Positions 9,332 through 16,714 of a stretch of 64,000 nt of DNA are shown here, piece after piece. Numbering within the stretch: position 1 is the stretch's first letter; each line of letters begins with the position of its first letter. Position numbers and translations under genes: made by a program. The stretch spans positions 1 through 64,000 of the forward strand of contig JACPAV010000016.1 of assembly GCA_016180645.1 (NCBI GenBank), read 5' to 3'. Source of the stretch: Nitrospirota bacterium (GTDB lineage: Bacteria; JACPQY01). The notes below the pieces were generated by a model. That model was not told where the DNA came from, did not search any database, and saw only the letters and a list, made by a program, of their open reading frames with translations.

Positions 9332-9332
9332 C
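9286..9332 (+). repeat. Attachment site att1 (47-bp direct repeat, tRNA side)
   Basis: Identical over 47 bp to 15143-15189. It covers the anticodon arm, T arm and acceptor 3' strand of tRNA-Thr plus one base, so integration leaves the tRNA intact. Confidence 0.92.
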
Positions 9333-9381
9333 AATGATTTCGGTGAGTTAGGCCGGGATCGTGAAAAGGCCGGTAGCCCGA

Positions 9382-9430
9382 TGTGGCTACAGTGTGGCTA
9401 CGACCGGCGAAATTGGGGGCTTGTGGCTAC
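9382..9430 (+). promoter_or_regulatory. Three TGTGGCTAC repeats: candidate integrase arm-type or regulator sites (left end)
   Basis: TGTGGCTAC occurs at 9382-9390, 9393-9401 (11-bp phasing) and 9422-9430; the last overlaps the integrase stop codon. The first pair is repeated with flanking bases at 14998-15019 near the other end, in the same orientation. The position 50-100 bp inside the att core fits arm-type binding sites of a lambda-family integrase. Confidence 0.55.
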
Positions 9431-10527
9431 CCGGCTTGGGCCGGTGCATGGGCCAGAGCAGCCCCCGACTCACCCCGCCAATAGGCATTGAGGATGCCCC
9501 CGGCCCGTTTCAAGTTCCACGGCGACAGGTGGGCGTACCGGAGCGTCATCTTGATGTCCTTGTGACCGAGCAGTTCCTTGATCGTGAGGATGTCCACCCC
9601 GTTGATCGCCAGCCAAGAGGCGTAGGTGTGGCGCAGATCGTGAAAGCGGAAGCCCTCAAGTCCGGCCCGTTTCAGGGCGGACGCCCATGACAACTTGAAG
9701 TTGTCTAATTCCTTTCCCTCCGGGTTGAAGAACACCAAGTCGGACTTGATGTGATGGGGCTTCTTGGAAAGACATTCCCGTGCTTCATCCGTCATGGGGA
9801 CAATGCGAACGGTGTTGTTCTTTGTCGCCACGATCTTGATGGCGCGATTGTCGAAGTCCACTTGTTCCCACCTCATCGAGAGAACTTCCCCCCGGCGCCC
9901 CCCCGTGTGAAGCGCCGTCAACACGATGGGGAACAGGTGGGGGGATGGACTCGCGGAACATTCCGCAAGCAACTTGCGGGCTTCCTCAAGCTTGAGATAC
10001 TGGAGCCGTCCGGGAGCGCCTTTCAAGGGTTTGATCTTGTGTGCCGTGTTCTGTTCCAACTCGCCCCATTCGACAGCCTTGGTGAACATGTGTTTCAGCA
10101 CCGCGAGTTCCCGGTTGACCGTATCCCGCTTGACCGATCCGCCCTTTCTCGATGAATCGTCCAGACGCCGCGTGATGTAGGCTTCAATGTCCTTCCGCGT
10201 AATGTCGGATAGCAATTTCTTCCCGAAGAACCCCCTGAAGTGGTTGTCGTCCAGGATGCCCTTGTCCCGCTCGTGGCTCTTGGCGGCCTTGTGGGGCCGG
10301 GACCACGTTTCAAGGTAGCGGTCGGCAAACTCGGAGAATGACACACCGGCGGACCTGGGGGTGAGGAACGCGAAGTCCCCCGCCGCGATCTTGGCCTTGA
10401 TCGCCGCTTCCGCCTTGCACGCCTCTTTGAACGACGTTCCAGCGGGAGAGCGGTAGCGCCGAAGGTTCTCGCCGCTCCCGTACCACACCTGCACCCAGTA
10501 CGTTTCACCGCGTTTGTAGACGCTCAT
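9427..10527 (-). CDS. Tyrosine-type site-specific integrase
   Basis: 366 residues from the ATG at 10527, which overlaps the stop of the preceding RHH gene (ATGA). N-terminal AP2/arm-binding-like segment (YKRGETYWVQVWYG), SAM-like core-binding domain (about 70-170), then the catalytic domain. Catalytic residues visible: Arg in HTGGRRGEVL, the beta-turn Lys in VATKNN, H-x-x-R in FHDLRHTYAS, His in LLGHKDIKMT and the nucleophile Tyr in LRYAHLS. It catalyses integration and excision at tRNA-Thr, whose 3' end lies less than 100 bp away. The open frame extends 13 codons upstream, but the coupled ATG is the more likely start. Confidence 0.93.
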   Translation of the reverse strand: MSVYKRGETYWVQVWYGSGENLRRYRSPAGTSFKEACKAEAAIKAKIAAGDFAFLTPRSAGVSFSEFADRYLETWSRPHKAAKSHERDKGILDDNHFRGFFGKKLLSDITRKDIEAYITRRLDDSSRKGGSVKRDTVNRELAVLKHMFTKAVEWGELEQNTAHKIKPLKGAPGRLQYLKLEEARKLLAECSASPSPHLFPIVLTALHTGGRRGEVLSMRWEQVDFDNRAIKIVATKNNTVRIVPMTDEARECLSKKPHHIKSDLVFFNPEGKELDNFKLSWASALKRAGLEGFRFHDLRHTYASWLAINGVDILTIKELLGHKDIKMTLRYAHLSPWNLKRAGGILNAYWRGESGAALAHAPAQAG

Positions 10528-10709
10528 ACCTTCCCCCTTTTCTTCTTCGGAATCGCTTGTCCGCACAGTGGACAGACCTTGACGAACGCCTGCACCGCCC
10601 GCCGGATCACTTCCGCCTGACTCACCCCCAGCCGCTTCGCCGTGGCCTTCACCTGGGCGAGTTCTTCACCACGGATCGGGAACGATGTCAATGTCATGTT
10701 CCTAAGCAT
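10524..10709 (-). CDS. Ribbon-helix-helix (CopG-like) regulator with C-terminal CxxC pair
   Basis: 61 residues. The segment LTSFPIRGEELAQVKATAKR followed by LGVSQAEVIRRAVQAFV matches the beta-strand and two helices of RHH DNA-binding proteins. The tail KVCPLCGQAIPKKKRG adds one CxxC, which could bind zinc only as a dimer. It overlaps the integrase start by 4 bp, so it is probably co-regulated with, or controls, the integrase. Alternative start at the internal Met5. Confidence 0.7.
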   Translation of the reverse strand: MLRNMTLTSFPIRGEELAQVKATAKRLGVSQAEVIRRAVQAFVKVCPLCGQAIPKKKRGKV

Positions 10710-10740
10710 GGTGCAACTATATAACTAGTACGCTAACCTG

Positions 10741-11202
10741 TCAAGCCCCCCCCTTGGGCTTCCACGCCATGAACGCCCTTCCCGACTCCTCCACGCGGGG
10801 GGCGTATCGCTCCAACCACGCGGAAAGCCATGCGACCCGACGACCCGGACGGCCAGGACGGGAAAGACGCCGATAAAGTTCCTCCGCGTAACGCTTGCTT
10901 CGACGGTGCCACCCGAAGTTGCTCCCGATCCCACCCACGGGCCGGTACGTCGTCCACTGGCTCATGTACGTGAACCCTGCGCATCGAAGGCACCGCCAAC
11001 CCTCTTCGGTCTCGTACAGCGTCCGGCGCCGCTTGGAACAGTCAAGACAGACGAACAGGCGCATGGGGCGACCCCACACGCGGGGAACGGTGGTGGTCGT
11101 GACGCCCTGGGGCTGAACCCGTCCCGCGATCACGTCGCGTACCCGCAGGGTGGGAACACCGGCGATTTCCACCATCCTCGCGTATCGTGAAGGGGTTGGC
11201 AT
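10741..11202 (-). CDS. Zinc-ribbon protein of mobile elements, unknown function
   Basis: 153 residues. A four-Cys ribbon is clear: CLDC (about residue 54), then GWRCLRCAGFTYMSQ. This pattern (two CxxC knuckles followed by a G-x-x-Y-x-S-Q-like strand) resembles a family of hypothetical proteins common in integrated elements. The C-terminal third is basic (SRPGRPGRR) and probably helical. No catalytic signature is seen. It lies 18 bp after the next Cys-rich gene on the same strand. Confidence 0.65.
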   Translation of the reverse strand: MPTPSRYARMVEIAGVPTLRVRDVIAGRVQPQGVTTTTVPRVWGRPMRLFVCLDCSKRRRTLYETEEGWRCLRCAGFTYMSQWTTYRPVGGIGSNFGWHRRSKRYAEELYRRLSRPGRPGRRVAWLSAWLERYAPRVEESGRAFMAWKPKGGA

Positions 11203-11219
11203 CCGAAATAGTTGGGGAA

Positions 11220-11720
11220 TTAGGCTCGCCCTTTCGCCTGTGTCTTGGGATCACGTGAACGGGCAAGGGCTAGAAGCGGGGATAGGAGCATCGTCCACAC
11301 GTCCACGGATCGCAACCGACCGCAATTGACCAGAAGGTGAAAATCCTTCGGTAGCACACCGCGCCTGCACAGGTCCGTCACGGCCTTCCACAAAGCCCGC
11401 TCCGACGCCTCCTTCGCTTTCTCAATCCGCATTTCAAATTGCTTCCGCTTCTGGCGCTCCTTGAGCTTGGCCGCCTGGATCTCTGGATCGTGACGGGGGC
11501 AGAAAGGATTGCTCTGGATGGGGACGTAGCGACATCCCTCGGCTTCACAGGTCCGGCTCGGATCGCGCTGGGGTTTCCCCTTGTGTGAAAGGCACCGGGT
11601 CCCACCCTGCCGGGCGAAGTAGTCGCACCGTCCGGCGTAGGGCCTCATGTAGTCGCACCGCCTCTCCGGGTCCGCCCATGGGGGGACGAAACTGGGTTTG
11701 TTCCACACGTCATCCGACAT
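11220..11720 (-). CDS. Cys/His-rich protein of unknown function (island cargo)
   Basis: 166 residues with two Cys-rich knuckles: RRCDYMRPYAGRCDYFARQG...RCLSH and CEAEGCRYVPIQSNPFCPRH, followed by a basic helical segment (KLKERQKRKQFEMRIEKAKE) and a hydrophobic C-terminal part. The paired C-x-x-C/H pattern suggests two zinc-binding modules, possibly binding nucleic acid. The start is well supported: GGAGGTGATCC, an extended anti-SD match, lies immediately before the ATG at 11720. I do not recognise the family. Confidence 0.65.
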   Translation of the reverse strand: MSDDVWNKPSFVPPWADPERRCDYMRPYAGRCDYFARQGGTRCLSHKGKPQRDPSRTCEAEGCRYVPIQSNPFCPRHDPEIQAAKLKERQKRKQFEMRIEKAKEASERALWKAVTDLCRRGVLPKDFHLLVNCGRLRSVDVWTMLLSPLLALARSRDPKTQAKGRA

Positions 11721-11827
11721 GGATCACCTCCTCACCCCGGAATCCCAAACGCCTGGCACTCCAACCGTCGGCCCTTCGCGCAGCTCATGGGTTGCCCGTT
11801 CTTTGGGGGCGTGGTACGAGTGCCGTC

Positions 11828-12022
11828 ATGGGTCGAAAGCGTTTGGGAAAGGTCGTTGAGGTTCTCACGCAGCTTGGACTTGCCGCAGTCATCGGCGGGT
11901 TTGCCGATGCCGTGGTTGATGGTACCCGGAAGACCGTTGACTTGTATGGAATCGGCACGGGGATCGTTCTCTTGGTGCTCGCCATTTGGTTGACGGGGTA
12001 CACCAACGGGGATAAACTGTAG
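11828..12022 (+). CDS. Small two-helix membrane protein
   Basis: 64 residues, on the opposite strand to most island genes. Basic N-terminus (MGRKRLGK), a first hydrophobic segment (VLTQLGLAAVIGGFADAVV), a short linker, a second strong TM segment (GIGTGIVLLVLAIWLTG) and a polar tail. It could be holin-like, a toxin, or a small inner-membrane accessory protein. Followed 3 bp later by a second tiny membrane ORF, so the two probably form a unit. No clear Shine-Dalgarno is visible before the ATG, which lowers confidence. Confidence 0.5.
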   Translation: MGRKRLGKVVEVLTQLGLAAVIGGFADAVVDGTRKTVDLYGIGTGIVLLVLAIWLTGYTNGDKL

Positions 12023-12025
12023 CCC

Positions 12026-12133
12026 ATGGATGCAGGGACGTTTCTCTTCTTGGCCTTCACCACCGTTCTCCTGTTTGGCGTGGGCATTTCAATTTACGCC
12101 TACATGGGCATCCGCAAGAGCCGCCCGGCCTGA
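12026..12133 (+). CDS. Tiny single-pass membrane protein
   Basis: 35 residues, one hydrophobic helix (FLFLAFTTVLLFGVGISIYA) and a basic tail (IRKSRPA). It starts 3 bp after the stop of the upstream two-helix membrane protein, implying translational coupling. Topology looks like N-out/C-in by the positive-inside rule. Length and layout resemble small toxins or holin/spanin accessory peptides; this is inference only. Confidence 0.42.
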   Translation: MDAGTFLFLAFTTVLLFGVGISIYAYMGIRKSRPA

Positions 12134-12150
12134 CTAATTCTCGGTTACCG

Positions 12151-12576
12151 TCACTGCATCTCCGGCGATAGAAACATTTTCTTGAACTCCGCCAGCCGCT
12201 CCAATTGATCCCGCGTGGCGTCCTTGAAGAATTCCGCGTCGTCCGTCGCCAGGTAGAAGATCGGCGAACCACCGGGGCGAACCAATCCGCACCATAGCGC
12301 CGTCGCCCGATCCAAGGTCACCCACATATCCCCGACGATCCCCGACACCCACCGGACGGCCAGCGTCCGCCCAGCCTTGTCGTTGATCCGTTCCCGGATG
12401 ATGGACGCGGAAGGCTCAACTTCGCGGGGCACTTCCTGTGCCTTCTCACCCGCCCGCTCCCGAAGATACCGCCGGGCCTCTTCGATGGGGTCAACAGGGG
12501 ATGTGTCCCCGTACACCGTACACTCAAACGATGTACTTTCAAGGGCTTGACTGTACGGTGTACGGTGCATCGTCAT
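12151..12576 (-). CDS. Island protein of unknown function
   Basis: 141 residues from the ATG at 12576, which overlaps the stop of the upstream ATPase gene (ATGA); the frame is open to a further start at 12591. The N-terminal third is disordered and acidic/basic; the C-terminal part (AVRWVSGIVGDMWVTLDRAT, then IFYLATDDAEFFKDA and RDQLERLAEFKKMFL) looks like a small folded domain ending in a helix. I do not recognise it. Placement directly after the ATPase suggests a replication or stabilisation accessory. The 5' end contains a 14-bp inverted repeat. Confidence 0.55.
   Translation of the reverse strand: MTMHRTPYSQALESTSFECTVYGDTSPVDPIEEARRYLRERAGEKAQEVPREVEPSASIIRERINDKAGRTLAVRWVSGIVGDMWVTLDRATALWCGLVRPGGSPIFYLATDDAEFFKDATRDQLERLAEFKKMFLSPEMQ
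12509..12565. repeat. 14-bp perfect inverted repeat at the start of the gene after the ATPase
   Basis: Arms 12509-12522 and 12552-12565 (CCGTACACCGTACA / TGTACGGTGTACGG) separated by 29 bp. Each arm is itself built from two GTAC-containing half sites. Placement next to the replication-like ATPase gene suggests an operator or origin-binding site, though it lies within coding sequence. Confidence 0.55.
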
Positions 12577-13904
12577 ACCAAAACCGCCCATACCTCACGG
12601 CTTCCATCCGGGGTTTCTTGCCTGACTCGTCCCCCTTCATTCAGGTTCCACCACGCTCGATTGAATTCACCGGCATCCCGACAGCCCCCATTGAGGGAAT
12701 TCTGGAGTTGGCGTTTTTTCACTCGCCCCCCGTAGCCCCGCAACCGCTCGATGATCTTCGTTTCGACGCGACCGACGGCAGACGCCGTGATGTTTCCGAA
12801 AATGTGCAAGGCCGCTCCCTCAAGGTACGACCCAAATAGAATCGCCCTTGACAAGGCATCCCTTGTCATCGTCCGCGACCGCTCCAAGCCGGACAGAATG
12901 ACGCCAATTTTGAGGGTATGCTCGTCCACACGGCCCGTGATTTCCGTCGTCCGGTCGTCCTGCTTCCGCCTCGCCGCATCGGTCTGCTTGTAGTAACGCT
13001 CGTACATGCCCTTGGCGTCGGCGTTCCAACCTATCGCTCCGGGGTTCTGCGCCCAGTAGGCGGCCACTTCTTTCAGCGAAGCTGCCAGGCGCGACCATCG
13101 GCCTTGATCGACGGGCGGGGGGAATGGAATTGCAGACTTCCCTTCGCCGTAGACGGTGCAGATGCGATTGACAAATCCTCCCGCGATATGCCCGCTGGTG
13201 ATCTCACCCTCCAGCCAACCGGAAGGCGAATTTCCGATCATCGACAAAAACGGCTCATGAATTTCAGTGGTGCGCTTGGTCTCCTTGCCCGGTTCACGTC
13301 GATTGATCGCGTCGTAGTCGGGGCAGTAATAGAGGCTCCCCAATTTCGGAATGAGGTCCCCCGTAGATTGCCGTTTACCGATGGAGAACAGGGCGCGAAA
13401 TTCATCAAACACGATGAGTGCCCGCGTCCTGGGTTGGACGGCCAGCACATCGTAAACGCTTTCTGTCGAAACGACTCCGGGAAGAGTCACTACTTCCGGG
13501 GCCACGTCGCGCAGAAGTCGGCGAGCCAGCCGGACCGCGGTCGTTTTTTTCGTTGTGGCCGTTTGTCCGATCAGGAGTCCGTAGAGGTTTGGATAAATCG
13601 GCTCTGGGGTCTGCACCCAAATATTGCGACCTAGCGTGAGACCGGCAACCGTGAGAAAATTCAGGACATGGTAGGAGTCCGGGGCCTGGGTGACAGGTCC
13701 GACTGCCTCAAGGTACTCGCCCAAAAGCCCCCCGTGCAGGATTTCAGACGGGAACTCACCCGCTCGCCTCGTTTTCTCGATTTTCTGCCGGATCTGCAAG
13801 GCTTCAGTAAGCAGTCCCCGCGCTTCGTCGCTGGTCGGGTCGAGCGTCGCGTGCGCGTCCCGGATCTCCGCAAATCGCTCCTCGGCTATTTCCGTCGGCG
13901 TCAC
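12573..13904 (-). CDS. P-loop ATPase of mobile elements (DUF3987/primase-helicase-like)
   Basis: 443 residues. An N-terminal helical segment precedes LYGLLIGQTATTKKTTAVRL, a variant P-loop (G-x5-K-K-T), near residue 110. The Walker-B-like ALIVFDEFRALF is near residue 165, followed by FLSMIGNSPSGWLEGE, typical of DUF3987-type proteins that replace replicative helicase-primases in satellites and integrative elements. The C-terminal part (about 330-440) looks like a winged-helix domain. It probably drives island replication after excision. The stop overlaps the downstream gene and the start overlaps the AlpA-like gene by 4 bp, so three genes form a coupled operon. Confidence 0.72.
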   Translation of the reverse strand: MTPTEIAEERFAEIRDAHATLDPTSDEARGLLTEALQIRQKIEKTRRAGEFPSEILHGGLLGEYLEAVGPVTQAPDSYHVLNFLTVAGLTLGRNIWVQTPEPIYPNLYGLLIGQTATTKKTTAVRLARRLLRDVAPEVVTLPGVVSTESVYDVLAVQPRTRALIVFDEFRALFSIGKRQSTGDLIPKLGSLYYCPDYDAINRREPGKETKRTTEIHEPFLSMIGNSPSGWLEGEITSGHIAGGFVNRICTVYGEGKSAIPFPPPVDQGRWSRLAASLKEVAAYWAQNPGAIGWNADAKGMYERYYKQTDAARRKQDDRTTEITGRVDEHTLKIGVILSGLERSRTMTRDALSRAILFGSYLEGAALHIFGNITASAVGRVETKIIERLRGYGGRVKKRQLQNSLNGGCRDAGEFNRAWWNLNEGGRVRQETPDGSREVWAVLV

Positions 13905-14101
13905 GTCCCGGCCCTACCCTCTCGTTCCGCGAGCCACGCGGCCACCGTCTGGCGGCGCCAGCGTCTAAGTTTGCCGATCCGGATGCCAGGCGGCAAATCC
14001 CCGCCACGGCAGAGCCGCGTAAAAACGGCCTGAGCACTCAGCTTGAGGAGGCGACCTAGATCCTTCACATCGAGCAGGATGTCGTTGTCTTGTACGTTCA
14101 T
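13901..14101 (-). CDS. AlpA/excisionase-type winged-helix regulator
   Basis: 66 residues from the ATG at 14101 (a GTG at 14131 is possible in frame). The sequence LLDVKDLGRLLKLSAQAVFT followed by PPGIRIGKLRRWRRQTVAAW is a MerR-like helix-turn-helix with wing, the fold of AlpA and phage Xis proteins. In tRNA islands such proteins activate or direct excision. It overlaps the ATPase start (ATGA). Candidate targets are the TGTGGCTAC repeats or the palindrome near the right att site. Confidence 0.75.
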   Translation of the reverse strand: MNVQDNDILLDVKDLGRLLKLSAQAVFTRLCRGGDLPPGIRIGKLRRWRRQTVAAWLAEREGRAGT

Positions 14102-14200
14102 GCACTGATTTTCGCACGACGACGAAAACACCTGGGGGGGAAACCCCTTCAGAATTGAGAGAGTTTTCCCCCCACGGGGTCCGGCGACTACGGAGCGCTA

Positions 14201-14839
14201 CTACGCCGGAATCGGTCGTTTCCGGGGGAGGCCTGCGGCGGCCCGAGCGGCCGCATCGGGAGAAAGAGGCGGATTTCTCTTGAGTAGTTTCCTGTAATCG
14301 CGGATTAAGCCTTTTGTGGCTCCCTTCTTGAAAGGGAGATTCGGGAAGCAAGACCTTGCAAGGCTCTCGACATCCGCGTACCTCGGTTTTTTGGTGTGCA
14401 TCTCAAACGCCTCACAAACATACGAGAGTACAGCCCCGGTGATCTTGGCGGGTCGCCCGCCCTTGGGCCTCTCCCCGGCCACCCACCCAAGAGGCATAAC
14501 CTCCTCTTGCGCATACTGGATGGCCGCCTTTACCAGTCGGTCTCTGAATTCCGGCATGTACCTCGCTGGAACCCTCTTGAAGTGCCTGTCGTGGAGGATA
14601 CGATCCGCCTCCTTGCACATCCTCTGATAGTCGTTCAGATGCTTCGGCCCCTCTTTCCGTTCTTTGAGAGCGATTGGAATTTCCTTGTAGAGCAATGCGA
14701 ACCGACGCTTCAAGTCGCGGACGAGCGCCCTTGCGGTTCCACCCTTCACATCCATATCGCCTACCACAGTGCCGATCACCCGGTTCATCTCTTGCCTTGT
14801 TACGTGCCCGGTGGAGACGGTTGAACCGGCGTCGCTCAC
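14201..14839 (-). CDS. Island protein of unknown function
   Basis: 212 residues, soluble, strongly basic, mostly helical. N-terminal VTRQEMNRVIGTVVGDMDVK; the middle contains PARYMPEFRDRLVKAAIQYA, and the C-terminal part has ADVESLARSCF and LIRDYRKLLKRNPP, which resembles a resolvase-like or HTH-like helical unit but not convincingly. The basic charge suggests nucleic-acid binding. It is the first gene of the leftward island operon, about 300 bp from the right att site. Confidence 0.5.
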   Translation of the reverse strand: MSDAGSTVSTGHVTRQEMNRVIGTVVGDMDVKGGTARALVRDLKRRFALLYKEIPIALKERKEGPKHLNDYQRMCKEADRILHDRHFKRVPARYMPEFRDRLVKAAIQYAQEEVMPLGWVAGERPKGGRPAKITGAVLSYVCEAFEMHTKKPRYADVESLARSCFPNLPFKKGATKGLIRDYRKLLKRNPPLSPDAAARAAAGLPRKRPIPA

Positions 14840-14997
14840 GGAATGCCCCGCCGTGGGCTTCTGCGTGGCCGTAGGCGCGTTCTCTTTCGTCCGGGTAGGT
14901 TCGGGTCCGGCCCCTCCCTGCCTTGGCCGAAATTCGGGGGAAGTTCTCGCGCGGGTGGGGAGGGACGGAAACCAGGGGGGCGTGTCGGTTTCTTCCG

Positions 14998-15019
14998 TGT
15001 GGCTACAGTGTGGCTACGA
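14998..15019 (+). promoter_or_regulatory. Paired TGTGGCTAC repeats, right end of island
   Basis: Two TGTGGCTAC copies 11 bp apart (14998-15006, 15009-15017), identical over 22 bp to 9382-9403 at the left end and in the same orientation. Candidate arm-type integrase or excisionase sites. Confidence 0.55.
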
Positions 15020-15124
15020 TGGCCTTTCCTTGGCTTTCGCATGTTGTCACCATCTTACCGCGTGATCGACGTAACCTCAAGTGGCAACGGGGAAACCACG
15101 ATCAACGTGGACTTACAGGAAACG

Positions 15125-15139
15125 ATGACAATATGTCAT
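15125..15139. promoter_or_regulatory. Palindrome adjacent to right att site
   Basis: ATGACA (15125-15130), spacer ATA, TGTCAT (15134-15139): a 6-bp perfect dyad, 3 bp from the att core. It could bind a dimeric regulator such as the RHH or AlpA-like protein. Confidence 0.35.
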
Positions 15140-15142
15140 TAT

Positions 15143-15189
15143 CGCATTCGTAATGCGTAGGTTGGGGGTTCAAGTCCCTTCCCCGGCTC
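15143..15189 (+). repeat. Attachment site att2 (47-bp direct repeat, tRNA-Thr 3' fragment)
   Basis: Identical to 9286-9332. The 5' part of the tRNA is absent, so this copy is not functional as a tRNA; it marks the far end of the island, 22 bp from the end of dnaB. Confidence 0.92.
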
Positions 15190-15211
15190 CGCCCGCGCTT
15201 TGCCGAGCGGC

Positions 15212-16600
15212 CTAGAACGGGCTCTGCATGTCCGACTTGTTTTCGAAGCGGTTGAACTCAGGGAAGAAGGTCAGTTCAATGGTTTTGGTCGGGCCGTTGC
15301 GATTCTTGCCGATGATGGCCTCCGCCGTGCGATCCTCCTGATCCGCCTTCCGGTTGTAGAAGGCATCTCGATAGAGGAACAGGATCAGGTCCGCGTCCTG
15401 CTCGATGGCACCGCTTTCCCGGAGGTCCGCCAGATGCGGCCGTTTGTCGTCGCGCGACTCCACCTGTCGGTTGAGCTGTGAAACCGCGATACACGGAACT
15501 TCAAGCTCCTTCGCAAGACCCTTCAGCGAACGGGAGATCTCCGCGATCTCGCGTTCCCGGTCGGTGGATCGATAGCGACCGCCATCCTGCCCGCCGCCGA
15601 GGAGCTGCAAATAGTCGATGATGATCAGCCCCAACCGGTTCTCGGTCTTGAGCCGGCGGGATCGCGACCGAATTTCCCGCACGGTCATCGCGCCCGAATC
15701 CTCGATCTCCATGGGACATTCGGAAACCGGACTGGCCACGCGCACCAGCTTCTCCCACGTGTCCGGCGGAAACACCGCGCGCCGAAGTTCCATCGAGTCC
15801 ACCCGCGCCTCCGAGGAAAACATCCTCATCACAAGAAGCTCAGCCGACATTTCCAGGGTGAAGATGATCACGGGAACCCGCTCGCGGATCGACGCGTGGG
15901 CGGCCACGTTGAGGCAGAAACTCGTTTTTCCCATGCCCGGTCGGCCGGCCACGATGATCAAGTCCCCTTTCTGGAAACCGTGCGTAATCTTGTCCAGGTC
16001 GTGGAATCCGGTCCGCACACCCATCACGCGGGTGGGATCCTCCGAGACATACTCCAGTTTCTTGATGTAGTCTTTCACCAGCGTCTTGATGGGTTTGGAG
16101 GAGGTCCGGAAATATCGTTGTGTCACCTCGAAGAGCCGGCGCTCCGCTTCGTCCGCAAATTTCTCCGCGTCCTCTACTCGACCGTTGGCGTTCTGGAGAA
16201 TCCCCTGCGTCACTTCGACGACTTTTCGCAGCATCGCCTTTTCGCGCACGATCCGGGCGTATTCCTCGACGTTGGCCGATGCCGGCACGAGGTCCTCCAG
16301 CTCGGCGATGTAGGACATGCCCCCGACTTCTTCCAGGATCCCCTTTCGTTTGAGCGCGTCGCTGAGCGTGAAATGGTCGATGTCCCGAAGCTTGTCGGAC
16401 ATCTCCAGCATCGTCTGGAAGATATGGAGGTGGGCCTGCGAGTAGAAATCGTCCGCGCGGAGAATCTCCTGAACTTTCAGGAGGTGATCGCGGTTGCGGA
16501 GAACGGATCCCAGGACAAGCGCCTCCGCCTCCCTGTCCTGCGGGATCGCCGGGGCATGCGGCGTAGAGACCCCATGGCGATTCGCCTCGCCGTCCCCCAT
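15212..16600 (-). CDS. dnaB: Replicative DNA helicase DnaB
   Basis: Hexameric 5'-3' helicase that unwinds DNA at the replication fork. The N-terminal DnaB domain starts at QDREAEALVLGSVLRN; the linker helix is followed by the RecA-like domain with Walker A GRPGMGKTSF, Walker B LGLIIIDYLQLL, and the C-terminal motifs ISRSLKGLAKEL and AVSQLNRQVESR. No intein. I chose the ATG at 16600 (462 residues); the frame stays open to 16660, but the extra 20 residues match no DnaB sequence. It is the last gene of the rpsF-ssb-rpsR-DUF2232-rplI-dnaB block. Confidence 0.95.
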   Translation of the reverse strand: MGDGEANRHGVSTPHAPAIPQDREAEALVLGSVLRNRDHLLKVQEILRADDFYSQAHLHIFQTMLEMSDKLRDIDHFTLSDALKRKGILEEVGGMSYIAELEDLVPASANVEEYARIVREKAMLRKVVEVTQGILQNANGRVEDAEKFADEAERRLFEVTQRYFRTSSKPIKTLVKDYIKKLEYVSEDPTRVMGVRTGFHDLDKITHGFQKGDLIIVAGRPGMGKTSFCLNVAAHASIRERVPVIIFTLEMSAELLVMRMFSSEARVDSMELRRAVFPPDTWEKLVRVASPVSECPMEIEDSGAMTVREIRSRSRRLKTENRLGLIIIDYLQLLGGGQDGGRYRSTDREREIAEISRSLKGLAKELEVPCIAVSQLNRQVESRDDKRPHLADLRESGAIEQDADLILFLYRDAFYNRKADQEDRTAEAIIGKNRNGPTKTIELTFFPEFNRFENKSDMQSPF

Positions 16601-16714
16601 GCTTAGGACGGCATGGGGCCATGAGATGTCGCCGCAGCCAGGATGGCGCGGCATGAGCATGGCCCCGAGCGGAGCGAGGGGGGGGTGATGCCGTCCATGG
16701 AGTGCGAGCCGGGT

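Larger units (their letters stand above)
14840..15142. other. Right-end control region of the island
   Basis: 300 bp with no convincing gene. It contains the second pair of TGTGGCTAC repeats (14998-15019) and the palindrome ATGACA-ATA-TGTCAT (15125-15139), 3 bp from the att core. The promoter of the leftward island operon must lie here or just inside the first gene; I cannot place it with confidence. Confidence 0.55.
9286..15189. mobile_element. tRNA-Thr-integrated mobile island, about 5.9 kb
   Basis: Bounded by a 47-bp perfect direct repeat: 9286-9332 (inside and just past tRNA-Thr) and 15143-15189 (an orphan tRNA 3' fragment 22 bp past the dnaB stop). A tyrosine integrase gene lies beside the intact tRNA, as is usual for tRNA-targeting elements. 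Cargo: RHH regulator, two Cys-rich proteins, two small membrane proteins on the opposite strand, a P-loop ATPase resembling DUF3987-type mobile-element proteins, an AlpA-like regulator and two unknowns. There are no conjugation, capsid or tail genes, so it would be a satellite-like or mobilisable element that depends on helpers. Gene content, att sites and direction are seen in sequence; mobility is inferred. Confidence 0.9.

Noticed and set aside
9128-9334. Leftward ORF of 68 codons overlapping the tRNA-Thr gene
   Set aside because: It is the antisense of the tRNA and its flank (typical spurious translation RGRDLNPQPTHYECAALPLS); not a gene.
14843-15160. Rightward ORF of 105 codons across the right end of the island
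   Set aside because: Arg-rich shadow crossing the att site and regulatory repeats; no Shine-Dalgarno or motif.
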